64,000 bases of DNA from Alphaproteobacteria bacterium (GCA_017307355.1 JAFKFG010000025.1:48461-112460); one strand, 5' to 3'. Counted from the stretch's first letter, positions 1 to 8,613 are shown. A program made the numbers and translations. The notes: a model not told the origin generated them from the sequence alone.

Positions 1-20
1 TGTTTTGTCGCGGTTCCGAA

Positions 21-56
21 CGGAAAACCGCTGCACACTTTTCCTGGAACCGCTCC
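21..56 (+). repeat. Dispersed repeat D, copy 1
   Basis: Begins CGGAAAACCG, then CACTTTTCCTGG and CGCTCC. The same order of words recurs at 10988-11023 and, inverted, at 12513-12551. It lies just upstream of the first gene and has no open reading frame of its own. Confidence 0.5.
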
Positions 57-63
57 AACGGCA

Positions 64-606
64 ATGCCTTCCAAATCCGAAGCCCCAAATCCGCCCGATT
101 ATCGCACGGCGCGCAAGGCCTTCATCGCGGCCTGCGTGCAAGCGCGTGCCGACGCCATCTCTCGCGCCCATATGGGCAAGTCGGCGCCCGACGGCAAACC
201 CATGTTCATTGATTCCGTGGCGCTGGGACCGCGCGAGGCGAAGAGTGCGGTGCTGGTGATCGCCAACGACATGTCTGCATCCATCGCCGTCACTGCATTG
301 CTGCGGGACAGGGTGATGGTGCCGGAAGGCATGCGCCTGGTCGTCGTGCATGCGCTGGATCCGTTCGCCTTCGTGAAGGCGAACGGCGACCGGGATTGGT
401 CGCACGCGATGTTGAAAGCCATCGCGACCGAAGACCTGTCGCGCGTAACGGCGTTGACGATCCTGGGTTTTGGTATTTCCAAAGATGAACTTCCGGCAAT
501 CTTCCCGACAGGTCGGAAAGTCAGACTTACTTGCAAGCTCGCAAAGACGCCAACCAACGCCGCTGAGATGCGCGAAAGCGTGAGCGCCGAACTCGCGCGT
601 GCCTGA
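64..606 (+). CDS. DUF2817-like hypothetical protein, apparently without catalytic part
   Basis: Encodes 180 aa. The segment with DGKPMFIDSVALGPREAKSA followed by an alternating hydrophobic strand and LVVVHALDPFAF resembles, from memory, the N-terminal half of the DUF2817 (M14-like peptidase) family, where a metal-binding segment and an arginine/asparagine-rich stretch normally follow. Here that stretch reads VKANGDRDW and the protein ends at roughly half the usual length, so peptidase activity is unlikely. No signal peptide is seen. The ATG at 64 is the first in frame; no strong ribosome binding site precedes it. It may be a decayed or repurposed family member. The assignment is tentative. 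Confidence 0.45.
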   Translation: MPSKSEAPNPPDYRTARKAFIAACVQARADAISRAHMGKSAPDGKPMFIDSVALGPREAKSAVLVIANDMSASIAVTALLRDRVMVPEGMRLVVVHALDPFAFVKANGDRDWSHAMLKAIATEDLSRVTALTILGFGISKDELPAIFPTGRKVRLTCKLAKTPTNAAEMRESVSAELARA

Positions 607-699
607 CCCACAAATTTTTGCAAAACCGGTTCTGCTGTCTTGTTCCCCTCGCGAAACAGGCGGAAACTTTATGCCGTATCGAAACCGAGGGAGGTCCCT

Positions 700-1083
700 T
701 TGCGTACGCAATTCGCAATCGCCTTTGTTGCCGCGCTCGCCGCTGTCAGTTTCGCCGCGCCCGGCCGTGCCGCCGACACGGCCCAGCAAGCCAACATGAA
801 AAGCTGCGCCGCCACATGGAACGGCATGAACGCCGCCGCCAAATCCAAAACCACCTACAAGGATTACATGGCCACCTGCCTGAAAGCGCCGGCCAGCACC
901 GCCGCCGCGACACCGGCGGCCATGACGGCCAAGCCGGCAGCCGCGACGCCCGCCGCGATGACCGCCAAGCCGGCCGCGAAAGCCGAAGCCGGCTCCGCCA
1001 AATGCAAGGACGGCAAGACCGTCACCTACACCCATCGCAGCGGCACCTGCTCCGGTCACGGTGGCGTCGCAACCTGGCTGTAG
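700..1083 (+). CDS. Secreted DUF3761-like small protein
   Basis: I place the start at TTG 700 because GGGAGG lies at 689-694 and the product then opens with a clean signal peptide (MRTQFAIAFVAALAAVSFAA, then a likely cleavage after GRAA). The ATG at 640 would put about 20 unrelated residues before it. The mature part has a PsiF-like segment with two cysteines (SCAATW...YMATCLK), an Ala/Pro/Thr/Lys linker made of a 12-residue tandem repeat (ATPAAMTAKPAA twice, 907-978), and a C-terminal CKDGKTVTYTHRSGTCSGHGGVA motif typical of DUF3761. Probably periplasmic; function unknown. Confidence 0.7.
   Translation: MRTQFAIAFVAALAAVSFAAPGRAADTAQQANMKSCAATWNGMNAAAKSKTTYKDYMATCLKAPASTAAATPAAMTAKPAAATPAAMTAKPAAKAEAGSAKCKDGKTVTYTHRSGTCSGHGGVATWL
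907..978 (+). repeat. 36-bp coding tandem repeat, two units
   Basis: Units 907-942 and 943-978 both encode ATPAAMTAKPAA but differ at several synonymous positions, so the duplication is not recent or the peptide is under selection. It forms the flexible linker of the DUF3761-like secreted protein. Confidence 0.75.
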
Positions 1084-1112
1084 CGCCAACACCAATTCGT
1101 GCGGAGGTCAGA

Positions 1113-1448
1113 ATGGGATTGTTGGATGAGATCGCGAACGCGGCCAAGGGCGCGCTTTCGCAAGACGGCGAGGGCGGCGTGCAGGGCCTGTTGGGCAACG
1201 CGCTGCAGAATTCCTCGCTGGGCGGCCTGTCCGGCCTGATGGGACAACTCAGCGAAGGCGGGCTGGGCCATCTGGTGTCGTCCTGGACCGGGGGCGGCCA
1301 GGGCCAGCCCATCAGTGTGGACCAGTTGAAGGCGGCGCTGACCCCGGAACATATTCAGGAAATCTCCAAAGCCCTGAATCTGTCGCCGGATAGCGCGCTG
1401 GCGCACCTGGCCGAGCATCTGCCGATGCTGGCGGGTAACCGGGCCTGA
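1113..1448 (+). CDS. YidB-like DUF937 protein
   Basis: Encodes 111 aa starting MGLLDEIANAAKGAL, glycine- and leucine-rich, with the C-terminal PISVDQLKAALTPEHIQEISKALNLSPDSALAHLAEHLPMLA segment typical of YidB/DUF937 proteins. GGAGG at 1103-1107 supports the ATG at 1113. No signal peptide or membrane helix is evident. It follows the secreted DUF3761-like gene by 29 bp and is closed by the strong terminator at 1467-1500. The family has no settled biochemical function. Confidence 0.8.
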   Translation: MGLLDEIANAAKGALSQDGEGGVQGLLGNALQNSSLGGLSGLMGQLSEGGLGHLVSSWTGGGQGQPISVDQLKAALTPEHIQEISKALNLSPDSALAHLAEHLPMLAGNRA

Positions 1449-1466
1449 GACGGTAAAATAAACCAA

Positions 1467-1508
1467 ACGAGCCCGACAACGCTTTGCGTTGCGGGCTCGT
1501 TTTGCTTT
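1467..1508 (+). terminator. Rho-independent terminator
   Basis: Stem ACGAGCCCG, one bulged A, CAACGC, loop TTT, GCGTTG, CGGGCTCGT, followed by TTTTGCTTT. It closes the DUF3761-YidB transcription unit 19 bp after the stop codon and directly precedes the tRNA gene. Confidence 0.9.
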
Positions 1509-1524
1509 ATAGGTCGCCTTCGCT

Positions 1525-1601
1525 GCACCCGTAGCTCAGCTGGATAGAGTGCTGCCCTCCGAAGGCAGAGGTCATAGGTTCGAATCCTATCGGGTGCGCC
1601 A
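1525..1601 (+). tRNA. tRNA-Arg (anticodon CCG)
   Basis: A 77-nt cloverleaf: acceptor stem GCACCCG/CGGGTGC (1525-1531 with 1591-1597), D arm GCTC-AGCTGGATA-GAGT, anticodon stem CTGCC/GGCAG with loop CTCCGAA (anticodon CCG at 1559-1561), T arm ATAGG-TTCGAAT-CCTAT, discriminator G and an encoded CCA end (1599-1601). It reads the arginine codon CGG. The hairpin at 1601-1637 starts on its last base. Confidence 0.95.
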
Positions 1602-1637
1602 GTTTTTGTTAGCGAGCGTAGCGAGCTTACAAAAACT
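1601..1637 (+). repeat. Hairpin repeat C, copy 1
   Basis: AGTTTTTGT (1601-1609) pairs with ACAAAAACT (1629-1637) around a loop containing GCGAGC twice. A second copy at 31844-31881 keeps the loop words but has a stem with compensating changes. It directly abuts tRNA-Arg, so it could also affect 3' processing or termination of the tRNA. Confidence 0.6.
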
Positions 1638-1721
1638 GAGCGCCAGTGAGGGCCGCGCCAGCGGCCCGAGTCGGCGCCAGAACGCGGTTTTCCCCTCCAA
1701 CAAACGCCAGCTCGGCCGAAA

Positions 1722-1937
1722 TCACCGCCAGGCAGGCTTGCCCAGATTCACTTGCTGCGGCTTGGACAGCATGCCGGCCACCGCGCCGACCGCGCCGCCC
1801 ACCACCATGCCCGGCGGGCCGCCAATGACGCCGATACCGGCACCGATGCCCGCACCGGAAAGTCCCCGGTCGCCTGTTGCCGTGCCGCAGCCGGACAACA
1901 CAAGGGCCGCCAGCATCCCGATCGCAATCACACGCAT
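1722..1937 (-). CDS. Small glycine-zipper lipoprotein
   Basis: Encodes 71 aa. The N-terminus MRVIAIGMLAALVLSGCG is a lipoprotein signal with lipobox LSGC, the lipidated cysteine being residue 17. A glycine-rich hydrophobic stretch (GAGIGAGIGVIGGPPGMVVGGAVGAVAG) follows and resembles the glycine-zipper of small outer-membrane lipoproteins. GGAG lies about 9 bp before the ATG at 1937. It stands alone on the minus strand between tRNA-Arg and the PhnA-like gene. Role unknown; a cell-envelope structural role is a guess. Confidence 0.8.
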   Translation of the reverse strand: MRVIAIGMLAALVLSGCGTATGDRGLSGAGIGAGIGVIGGPPGMVVGGAVGAVAGMLSKPQQVNLGKPAWR

Positions 1938-2134
1938 GGTTTAAGCTCCACCTCAATTGTGTGAGCCCATCTGGGCGGGAAAGTTGGCGGAAATAGGACG
2001 CGGATGCCCGCCATCCCTTCGCAGCTGCGGCGAATGTACACACAGCGCCGTATCCGGGATTGCGGCTCTTGCCCGCTGTCTCGCTGCGGTACAATTCATG
2101 GACCACAACGTCCCAAGACGCATGCAGGATGACG

Positions 2135-2434
2135 ATGAACGGCGACGACGATTATGTCTATGACGAGGCAACCGGCGAATGGCGGCCCGCCTCCGAAATC
2201 GCGGCGGAAAAAGCCAAGGCCGCGGAAGTCCGCGACGCCTCCGGCAATCTCCTCGCGGACGGAGACGCTGTTATTCTGATCAAGGATCTCAAGGTCAAAG
2301 GCGCCGGTCAGACGCTCAAGCAGGGAACGGTCATCCGGTCGATCCGGCTCACCGACAATCCGGAAGAAATCGACTGCCGCCACGACACGATCAAGGGCCT
2401 GGTCCTGCGCACCGAATTCGTGCGCAAGCGCTGA
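2135..2434 (+). CDS. PhnA/YjdM-type protein
   Basis: The C-terminal half (DASGNLLADGDAVILIKDLKVKG, then a TLKQGTVIRSIRLTD stretch, then KGLVLRTEFVRK) is the conserved PhnA/YjdM SH3-like domain, long called an alkylphosphonate utilisation protein although the function is uncertain. Here it is preceded by about 35 acidic residues instead of the zinc-ribbon found in many PhnA proteins, so this is the short, zinc-ribbon-less form. Two in-frame ATGs compete, 2129 and 2135; AGGA at 2126-2129 is best spaced for 2135. The product is about 99 aa and cytosolic. Confidence 0.8.
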   Translation: MNGDDDYVYDEATGEWRPASEIAAEKAKAAEVRDASGNLLADGDAVILIKDLKVKGAGQTLKQGTVIRSIRLTDNPEEIDCRHDTIKGLVLRTEFVRKR

Positions 2435-2479
2435 TCGGTCCGGTCGCCAGATGGCCGGCGGAGGTTATAAGCTTCCGGC

Positions 2480-3139
2480 GTGAGCGCGCCTCCTCCCAAA
2501 AGCATCAAGGGTCTACGCCAGTTTGTCGGCCTTGAGCAGCAGCACGATTGGGTGAAGGGCAGGGCCGTCCTGCGCGATGACAAGAAGCGTTCCGATTCCC
2601 CGGAATTGCGGTTCAAATACCTCACGCGGTTCCAGAAACTGCTTCGCCGGCCGCAGGCACAGGAAGCCCTGGAGATTCTGCGGATCTATGGCCGGAACTG
2701 CATCCCCGTCCCACGCAGGACGGAGCGGCATTACTGGTCGGTGTCCTGTCTGCCGTCGACTTCCGACAAGCCCCTCATCCGCGTCAATGCGAGCTGGATG
2801 GAGCTTTTCACGCTCTATGCCGACGCAGAAAGCATCCGTGCAAGATTCATCGTGCATCTTTCGCACTTCACCACGGACCGCTCATCCGCACAGGGCCATG
2901 TGGACGAATCTTTTCTGGAGCGGTGCGTCGCGCTGCCGGAAGATGTCGGCTATTTCTTCCCGCGCGGCGACGATATTTTCAGCATCAAGATCCGGGGCCC
3001 CGCCTCGATCCGGAAATTTCTCGCCACGGCCCGCATATTGCGCGCCATCCGGGCTTTCAACCTGACGCACATGAACCGGGGCCGGAACGCCTATCAGGGG
3101 AGCCACTGCTACAGCCTGGCGGATCGGATGCTGGACTAG
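2480..3139 (+). CDS. Hypothetical protein, unrecognised
   Basis: A 219-aa open frame from GTG 2480, 45 bp after the PhnA-like gene. The sequence is soluble, basic and has no signal peptide, membrane segment or motif I recognise. The nearest good ribosome binding site (GGAGG, about 2459-2463) is too far from the GTG, so the true start is uncertain. Composition fits a real gene, and a bidirectional terminator follows its stop. The ending (RNAYQGSHCYSLADRML) suggests an intact C-terminus. No function can be offered. Confidence 0.65.
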   Translation: MSAPPPKSIKGLRQFVGLEQQHDWVKGRAVLRDDKKRSDSPELRFKYLTRFQKLLRRPQAQEALEILRIYGRNCIPVPRRTERHYWSVSCLPSTSDKPLIRVNASWMELFTLYADAESIRARFIVHLSHFTTDRSSAQGHVDESFLERCVALPEDVGYFFPRGDDIFSIKIRGPASIRKFLATARILRAIRAFNLTHMNRGRNAYQGSHCYSLADRMLD

Positions 3140-3151
3140 CCCCAGCCCGGC

Positions 3152-3186
3152 CACTCCGGAACAGCGATCCGTTCCGGAGTGTTTCC
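3152..3186. terminator. Bidirectional terminator between convergent genes
   Basis: CACTCCGGAAC (3152-3162), loop of 8, GTTCCGGAGTG (3171-3181), followed by TTT. An 11-bp perfect stem in the 55-bp gap between the hypothetical gene (plus) and the TonB-dependent receptor (minus) could serve both strands. Confidence 0.7.
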
Positions 3187-3194
3187 GAGCCCTG

Positions 3195-5600
3195 TTACAG
3201 CTTCAGTTCGTAGCGCAGATAATAATTGCCGCCATTCACGTCATAGGGCGCGTTGCGGGAATAATCGATGCCGCGGCTGGCCTGGAAGGTGGCTTTCTCG
3301 GGATAGAAATTGCCCACATTGTCCGCGCCCAGCCGGATCGAGGCCGTGTCGTTGAGCTGATAGGTGAGCGACACGTCGATGAACGCCATGCTGCCGAAAC
3401 GCTGGAAGATGTCGCCGGTGGTGTTGCCGGTGGAGTCGGTCCAGGGGCCATAGTAACGCACGCGGCCCATCAACGAGAACGCATCGATGTCATAGGTGGC
3501 GGTGGCCGAGGCGTTATGCTGCGGCACGCCCTGTTCGAAGATCTTCTTCTGCGTGGCATTGGCCGCGGTGATCAACGAACCCGACGTCACCTTGGTCGAG
3601 ATATAGCTGTACGCCCCGGTGAGGCGCAGCCGCCCATCCCCCATGTCCGTGGCATAGGAGCCCACCAGATCGATGCCCCGTGTCATGGTGTTAAAGTCGT
3701 TGGTGAAGAAGTTGACCGCGGTGAAGGTCGAGGCACCCGGCACGCCCGACGCGATAAGCTGGTTGCGGACCGCCGGGGTGACAGTGAAGGTGGGCGAGCT
3801 GGCGAACCTTTTGGTCACGTCGATCTTGTAAACGTCGACGGAGCCGGAGAAGCCGAAATCGGTCTGCCAGACGCCGCCGAAACTGGCGGTCTGGGATTCT
3901 TCCGGCTGCAGCGGTTTGGCGCCGAAGAACTGCGCCACCGGATTGAGCGGCGACAGGCGGCCATTGGTGAAGACTTGCAACGTCACCGTATCCAGACCCT
4001 GGCTGGTGCTGGTGGCGTTCAGCTGACCCGGCGTGGGTGCCTTGAAGCCGGTGGAATAGGAACCGCGCACGGCGATGTTGGGCGAGATTTCGTAGCGGGT
4101 GCCCAGCTTGTAGTTAAAGGTATTGCCGAAATCGCTGTAATTCTCATCGCGCAGCGCCACTTCGAATTGCCACGCCTCGGTGATCGGCGCTTGCAGATCC
4201 AGATATCCCGCATAGCTGGTCTGGTCCCAAGTGCCCGCCTGGGTATCGGCGATGCCGGGAAATCCGTTCGAAGCAGACGCCAGACCCAAAGCCGCGCCCG
4301 GCCCGACCTGATAGGAAGCCGGATCGCCCGCCTTCATCTGATAGGTTTCGTCGCGATATTCCCCGCCGAAGGCGACATTCACGGCGTCGGCGAAGAAGGG
4401 CAGATGCCAGCGATAGACGGCATCGGCATTCACGTCGAATTCCGATTCGACCTGATGGCCCAGCTTGAAATTGCGCGGACTGTTCGGCCCCAACGACGCA
4501 TTGATCGACCGGTTGAGGAAGAATTGAGAATTATTGACGCCGTAATTGGCCGAAAGATCCCAAGTGAAATCGTCCGAACCTTTATGCCGCACGCCGGCGG
4601 CGAGTTGGGAGTCGAGCGCATTGACGCCTTCGTCGGGAGAAAAGCCGGCGGGATAGATGGTGCGAAGGTCGAAGCCGGGAAAGATCGCGACGGTCTTGTA
4701 CACGCTGGTGTTGGTGTCGGGATTGCGCCAGTTGATGTCGTTATGCTGGCGCCCCGCCGCGATGGTGGCGAAGCCATATGCCTCGGCATAGTCGTTGAGC
4801 GGCTCGGAGACATCGAGCGCCGCCTTGATCGTCTGCATGTCGGGATTGCCCCAGCGCTGCACCGGATTGGGCACGCTGATGGTGGGATGGGCGGCCTGGA
4901 ACGCCGCCGCGTCGTCGCGTTGATGGGTGCGCGAGGTCTCGTTGGCCTTCAGATATTCGACCGACAGAACCGCATGACCGCCATTGGGAAGATCGATGCC
5001 GCCCCGCGCGCCCAGCTGCACGGTGAAGCCGTCGCCATGATAATATTGCGAAGTCTGACCATAAGCCTGGAAAGCGGTGTCCTGGGCGAGGATGATATTG
5101 ACCACGCCCGCGATGGCGTCGGAGCCATATTGCGCCGAAGCGCCGTCGCGCAGAATTTCGATGCGGCCGGTGGCCAGCGACGAAATCTGGGCAAGATCGG
5201 TGGCCTGCGAACCGTTGCTGCCCAGAAAGGCCGAACGATGAAACCGCTTGCCGTTGACCATCACCAGGGTCATGTCGGGCGAAAGATTGTTCAGGGTCGC
5301 CGGGCGGATGAACTGCAATCCGTCGGAGGATGGCAGGCGCTTGACGTCGAACGAAGGAACCAGCGTGGCAAGCGCCTGGTCGATGCTGCCCGATGAGGTG
5401 GAGCGCACGGCCTCGGCGGACATCACATCGACGGGCGAAAGCGCGGTGAATTGAGTCTGGGTGGATTCGCGCGTGCCGGTGGAAATGACTTCCTCCGGCG
5501 CGGCGGCGGCCATGGTCTGCGCCTTGGCGGCGCCGGTCAGCGCGAGCGTGAGAAACGAAACCGTCAGAAGCGCGCGACGGCGCAAAGCAACACTGGCCAT
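3195..5600 (-). CDS. TonB-dependent outer-membrane receptor
   Basis: Encodes 801 aa from ATG 5600, chosen because AGGGGA sits 5 bp upstream and a signal peptide follows at once (MASVALRRRALLTVSFLTLALTGAAKAQ). The plug domain (about residues 35-150) shows VISTGTRESTQTQ, VMVNGKRFHRSAF, IEILRDGASAQYGSDAIAGVVNIIL. The rest is a beta-barrel, with a C-terminal barrel motif ending in NGGNYYLRYELKL. It should import a substrate across the outer membrane using TonB energy. No ligand can be named, and no FecR/sigma pair or transporter lies nearby. It is transcribed alone. Confidence 0.93.
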   Translation of the reverse strand: MASVALRRRALLTVSFLTLALTGAAKAQTMAAAAPEEVISTGTRESTQTQFTALSPVDVMSAEAVRSTSSGSIDQALATLVPSFDVKRLPSSDGLQFIRPATLNNLSPDMTLVMVNGKRFHRSAFLGSNGSQATDLAQISSLATGRIEILRDGASAQYGSDAIAGVVNIILAQDTAFQAYGQTSQYYHGDGFTVQLGARGGIDLPNGGHAVLSVEYLKANETSRTHQRDDAAAFQAAHPTISVPNPVQRWGNPDMQTIKAALDVSEPLNDYAEAYGFATIAAGRQHNDINWRNPDTNTSVYKTVAIFPGFDLRTIYPAGFSPDEGVNALDSQLAAGVRHKGSDDFTWDLSANYGVNNSQFFLNRSINASLGPNSPRNFKLGHQVESEFDVNADAVYRWHLPFFADAVNVAFGGEYRDETYQMKAGDPASYQVGPGAALGLASASNGFPGIADTQAGTWDQTSYAGYLDLQAPITEAWQFEVALRDENYSDFGNTFNYKLGTRYEISPNIAVRGSYSTGFKAPTPGQLNATSTSQGLDTVTLQVFTNGRLSPLNPVAQFFGAKPLQPEESQTASFGGVWQTDFGFSGSVDVYKIDVTKRFASSPTFTVTPAVRNQLIASGVPGASTFTAVNFFTNDFNTMTRGIDLVGSYATDMGDGRLRLTGAYSYISTKVTSGSLITAANATQKKIFEQGVPQHNASATATYDIDAFSLMGRVRYYGPWTDSTGNTTGDIFQRFGSMAFIDVSLTYQLNDTASIRLGADNVGNFYPEKATFQASRGIDYSRNAPYDVNGGNYYLRYELKL

Positions 5601-5764
5601 GAAATCCCCTTGAATCGAATGCGCGAGGGAATGCCGGTGATGCACGACAGAGGATTGAAGAAGTTGTGACAGTTTCGTTGGGCGGAATTTATTGTTCCAC
5701 CGCATTGCGTCCTATCGCCGCGCTTTGTGTTTTCGCGCGGATGATCGCCAGGCGTTCGCGAGCG

Positions 5765-6232
5765 TCAGTAGAAGACGTCGGGTATCACATCTTCGATCCG
5801 GCGCGTGCGCATATTGACCAGCACCAGATCGGGCCCATAACGCACCCAGCGCCGCCCCCGCGGCGGACGGTCGATGCCGAGCCCGCGCCAATCGTCGAAG
5901 TAATAGGTGCTGCCGAGAAAAATGCCGGGCAGCAGCGCGCCAATGGTCCAGCGCTGATAGCCATAGCCGCGCGGATAACGGAAGGCGGGCCCGCGCATGC
6001 GATAATAGGAGCGTCCGCGCCAGGAGAATTGCGGGCGCGGCGGCGGGCGCATGCCGGGACGTCCCGGCCTGTTGTTACCTGGGCGACCGCCACCGGGACG
6101 ATTGCCGGGTCCGCCGGGACGATTGTCTCCCGGGCGATTGTCGGGCCTGCCATTCATATTGGGTTGCGCCAGAACCGATGCGGGAAGCAGCAGGGAAATA
6201 CCGGCACCGAGCAGGAAATCGCGACGCTTCAT
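5765..6232 (-). CDS. RcnB-like exported protein
   Basis: Encodes 155 aa from ATG 6232. The N-terminus MKRRDFLLGAGISLLLPASVLAQ looks like a Tat-type signal (KRRDFLLG). A low-complexity linker rich in Asn, Arg, Pro and Gly follows (about residues 24-62). The C-terminal domain has RSYYRMRGPAFRYPRGYGYQRW and ends WVRYGPDLVLVNMRTRRIEDVI, the pattern of the RcnB family, named for an E. coli periplasmic protein involved in nickel/cobalt homeostasis. The metal role is not shown here and many alphaproteobacterial members are uncharacterised. It lies upstream of the receptor on the same strand, separated by 164 bp. Confidence 0.8.
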   Translation of the reverse strand: MKRRDFLLGAGISLLLPASVLAQPNMNGRPDNRPGDNRPGGPGNRPGGGRPGNNRPGRPGMRPPPRPQFSWRGRSYYRMRGPAFRYPRGYGYQRWTIGALLPGIFLGSTYYFDDWRGLGIDRPPRGRRWVRYGPDLVLVNMRTRRIEDVIPDVFY

Positions 6233-6380
6233 TGCATTCTCCAAATCTGCTTTCGAATTGGGGCAAAACGTCCGTGGCGCGATATTGTTCCCACCGATGC
6301 CGATGGTCAACGCCGGATGGGTGTGGAGATGCAATCGGGCGCGAGGTTGACAGCGATAACTGCCATCGCCTGGCGCGATT

Positions 6381-7424
6381 TCATTCGAACTTTGTGATGA
6401 CGCTCATGCCGGTGGCGTCCGACTTGTCCATCATGGTCAGCGAGTCGATCCCGTCTCGCAAGGGGATGCGCCGCCCGATCAGCTTGTCCGGTGCGATCCG
6501 GCCGGCCTGGATCATTGCGAGGATTGCATCATAGCGCCAAGCCTGCATCCCATGGCTGCCATAGATCTCAAGCTCATGCGCGATGACTTGTGCCATCGGA
6601 ACGGCGGGCGCCGATTGATCGCCCAGCATCAGGCCGACCTGCACATGGCGGCCGCGCCGCCGAAGATTCTGGATGGAATTGAAGCAGGTCGCCGGATGGC
6701 CGAGCGCGTCAATCGACACATGGGCGCCGCCCCCGGTGATGTCCCGCACGGCCTCGACCACCGATGGGGTGTCGGACGCATTGACGGCCGCCACCGCCCC
6801 GCAGGCGCGGGCAAATGCCAATTTCCGATCGGACAGATCGATGGCGATGGGATTCGCGCCCAGCGCGGCGGCGATCATGATCGCGGAAATGCCCACGCCG
6901 CCGCAGCCATGGACGGCAATCCATTCGCCCGGCCTCAATCGCCCCTGATCGACGACCGCGCGAAACGAGGTGGCGAAGCGGCAGCCCAGGCTGGCGGCCG
7001 TTGCGTCGTCGATCGCATCGGGAAGGGCGACCAGGTTGGTCTCGGCAAAATCGATGGCGACATATTGGGCGAACGACCCCCAATGGGTGAAGCCGGGCTG
7101 AAACTGATTGGGGCAGACCTGCTGGTTGCCGGAATGACATTCGGCGCAACGCCCGCATCCCGACACGAACGGCACGGTGACCCGGTCGCCGATCCGGAAG
7201 CGTTTCACATCCTTGCCGGCGGCGACCACGCGGCCGGCAAGCTCATGGCCCGGAACATGGGGCAACTTGATGTCGGGATCGTGCCCCATCCAGCCATGCC
7301 AGTCGCTCCGGCACACGCCGGTCGCGCCGACTTCGATGACCACGCCGTCATGGCTCGGTGTCGGGTCCGGCAGGTTGGCGATCACCGGCGCCTGTCCGAA
7401 CATCTCGTAGTACATGGCCTTCAT
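6381..7424 (-). CDS. Zinc-dependent alcohol dehydrogenase (MDR family)
   Basis: Encodes 347 aa. Catalytic zinc ligands Cys38 ([10 protein letters not shown]) and His60-Glu61 (PGHELAG) and the four structural-zinc cysteines at 90, 93, 96 and 104 ([15 protein letters not shown]) are all present. A Rossmann dinucleotide-binding turn reads [15 protein letters not shown]. It oxidises an alcohol or reduces an aldehyde with NAD(P); the substrate cannot be told from sequence. ATG 7424 is preceded by AAGG about 10 bp upstream; homologues start at this point ([10 protein letters not shown]). It appears to be monocistronic, 92 bp from carbonic anhydrase on the same strand. Confidence 0.9.
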   Translation of the reverse strand: MKAMYYEMFGQAPVIANLPDPTPSHDGVVIEVGATGVCRSDWHGWMGHDPDIKLPHVPGHELAGRVVAAGKDVKRFRIGDRVTVPFVSGCGRCAECHSGNQQVCPNQFQPGFTHWGSFAQYVAIDFAETNLVALPDAIDDATAASLGCRFATSFRAVVDQGRLRPGEWIAVHGCGGVGISAIMIAAALGANPIAIDLSDRKLAFARACGAVAAVNASDTPSVVEAVRDITGGGAHVSIDALGHPATCFNSIQNLRRRGRHVQVGLMLGDQSAPAVPMAQVIAHELEIYGSHGMQAWRYDAILAMIQAGRIAPDKLIGRRIPLRDGIDSLTMMDKSDATGMSVITKFE

Positions 7425-7516
7425 GGCATCATGCCTTTCCGATAGGACCGCCAGACGCGATCCGAAACGCGGCACCTGTCGCGCCGGCGGCGGGATGACG
7501 ATGCCGGACGTCTACG

Positions 7517-8116
7517 CTACGCGCGCGGTGCCCTGACGGTCACGTTCAGATCGTTCACCAGCCCGGTGGCCAGCGAATAGACCCAGCCATGCACGGACAA
7601 GGGCTGGCCCCGCGCCCAGGCGTCCAGCACGAACACGTCGGACGACACATTGTGCACCTGGCGCATCACGTTCAATTCGCACAGCCGGTCGTTGCGCTTG
7701 TGAAGGTCGGCGATCGCGCTCAACTCCTCGCGATGGTCTTCCGCCACTTCGCGGATCGGATGCAGCCAATGATCGATCAGCCCGCGCCGCCGTCCATCCA
7801 CCGCCGCGGCGATGCCACCGCAGCCATAATGACCGACCACGATGACGTGGCGGACCTTGAGCACATCGACCGCGAATTGCAGCACCGAGAGATAATTGGC
7901 GTCCTGCGGCGGCGCGAGGTTGGCGACATTGCGATGGACGAACAATTCGCCAGGCGCCAGATCGACGATCTCGTTGGCCGGCACGCGGCTGTCGGAACAG
8001 CCGATCCACAGATATTGCGGCCCCTGCTGGCGTTCCAGCCGTTTGAAGAATTCCGGATCATGGGCGACCATGCGGTCCGCCCAGGCGCGATTATTGGCTT
8101 TCAGATCGTCCAGCAT
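7517..8116 (-). CDS. can: Beta-class carbonic anhydrase
   Basis: Encodes 199 aa and interconverts CO2 and bicarbonate in the cytosol. The zinc site is complete: Cys40, Asp42 (CSDSR motif), His96 and Cys99 (HYGCGG). Length and the ending GWVYSLATGLVNDLNVTV match the plant/E. coli Can type. I use ATG 8116 because GAGAG lies 5 bp before it; a GTG at 8122 is a weaker alternative. No partner gene is evident. Bicarbonate supply for carboxylations is the usual role. Confidence 0.95.
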   Translation of the reverse strand: MLDDLKANNRAWADRMVAHDPEFFKRLERQQGPQYLWIGCSDSRVPANEIVDLAPGELFVHRNVANLAPPQDANYLSVLQFAVDVLKVRHVIVVGHYGCGGIAAAVDGRRRGLIDHWLHPIREVAEDHREELSAIADLHKRNDRLCELNVMRQVHNVSSDVFVLDAWARGQPLSVHGWVYSLATGLVNDLNVTVRAPRA

Positions 8117-8147
8117 GGGCACTCTCTAGTCGAATAGGCGGTGAGGG

Positions 8148-8606
8148 TCAAAAGCCATATTCCGGCATGCGCCAGACCAGAAGCTTGACGACAAGAAGCT
8201 GCACCACTTCGCCCTTCTGATTTTTGGTTTCGCTTTTCAGCGTAATGAAACCGCGCTCCGGCCGCGATTTCGACGGTTTGACCTCCGTGATCTCGCTTTC
8301 CACATGCAGCGTATCGCCGGGGCGGGTGGGCCGGGGCCAGGAAATCTCGCCGCCCGCGCCGATCATGCCGCCGGCGATGGGCGGGCCGCTTTGGGCCTGA
8401 AGCCGCATGGTGACGGCGGCGGTGTGCCAGCCGCTGGCGGCCAGCCCGCCGAAGAATGTGTCCTTCGCGGTTTCTTCGTCGGTATGAAAGGGCTGGGGAT
8501 CATAGTCCCGCGCAAAGGCTTTGATCGCCTCCGCCGTCATTGTGTAGGTGCCGGTGACGAAACGCTGCCCGACAAAAACATCTTCCAGATAAAGCCGTTC
8601 GCTCAA
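8148..8606 (-). CDS. MaoC-like dehydratase domain protein
   Basis: Encodes 152 aa from a TTG start at 8606 with GGAGG 7 bp upstream. A hot-dog fold is indicated by the hydratase motif YDPQPFHTDEE (Asp36 and His41 are the expected catalytic pair), by FFGGLAASGWHT, and by RPGDTLHVESEITEVKPSKSRPERG. Such proteins hydrate enoyl-CoA thioesters, but small single-domain members are often uncharacterised. It lies 47 bp after wrbA on the same strand; the gap holds a 12-bp perfect hairpin (8614-8645) whose 3' arm on the transcript contains the GGAGG. Confidence 0.85.
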   Translation of the reverse strand: MSERLYLEDVFVGQRFVTGTYTMTAEAIKAFARDYDPQPFHTDEETAKDTFFGGLAASGWHTAAVTMRLQAQSGPPIAGGMIGAGGEISWPRPTRPGDTLHVESEITEVKPSKSRPERGFITLKSETKNQKGEVVQLLVVKLLVWRMPEYGF

Positions 8607-8613
8607 ATGCCGA

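Noticed and set aside
3516..5396. 626-aa open frame on the plus strand
   Set aside because: It lies entirely antisense to the TonB-dependent receptor and has the arginine/histidine-rich make-up of a GC-rich shadow frame.
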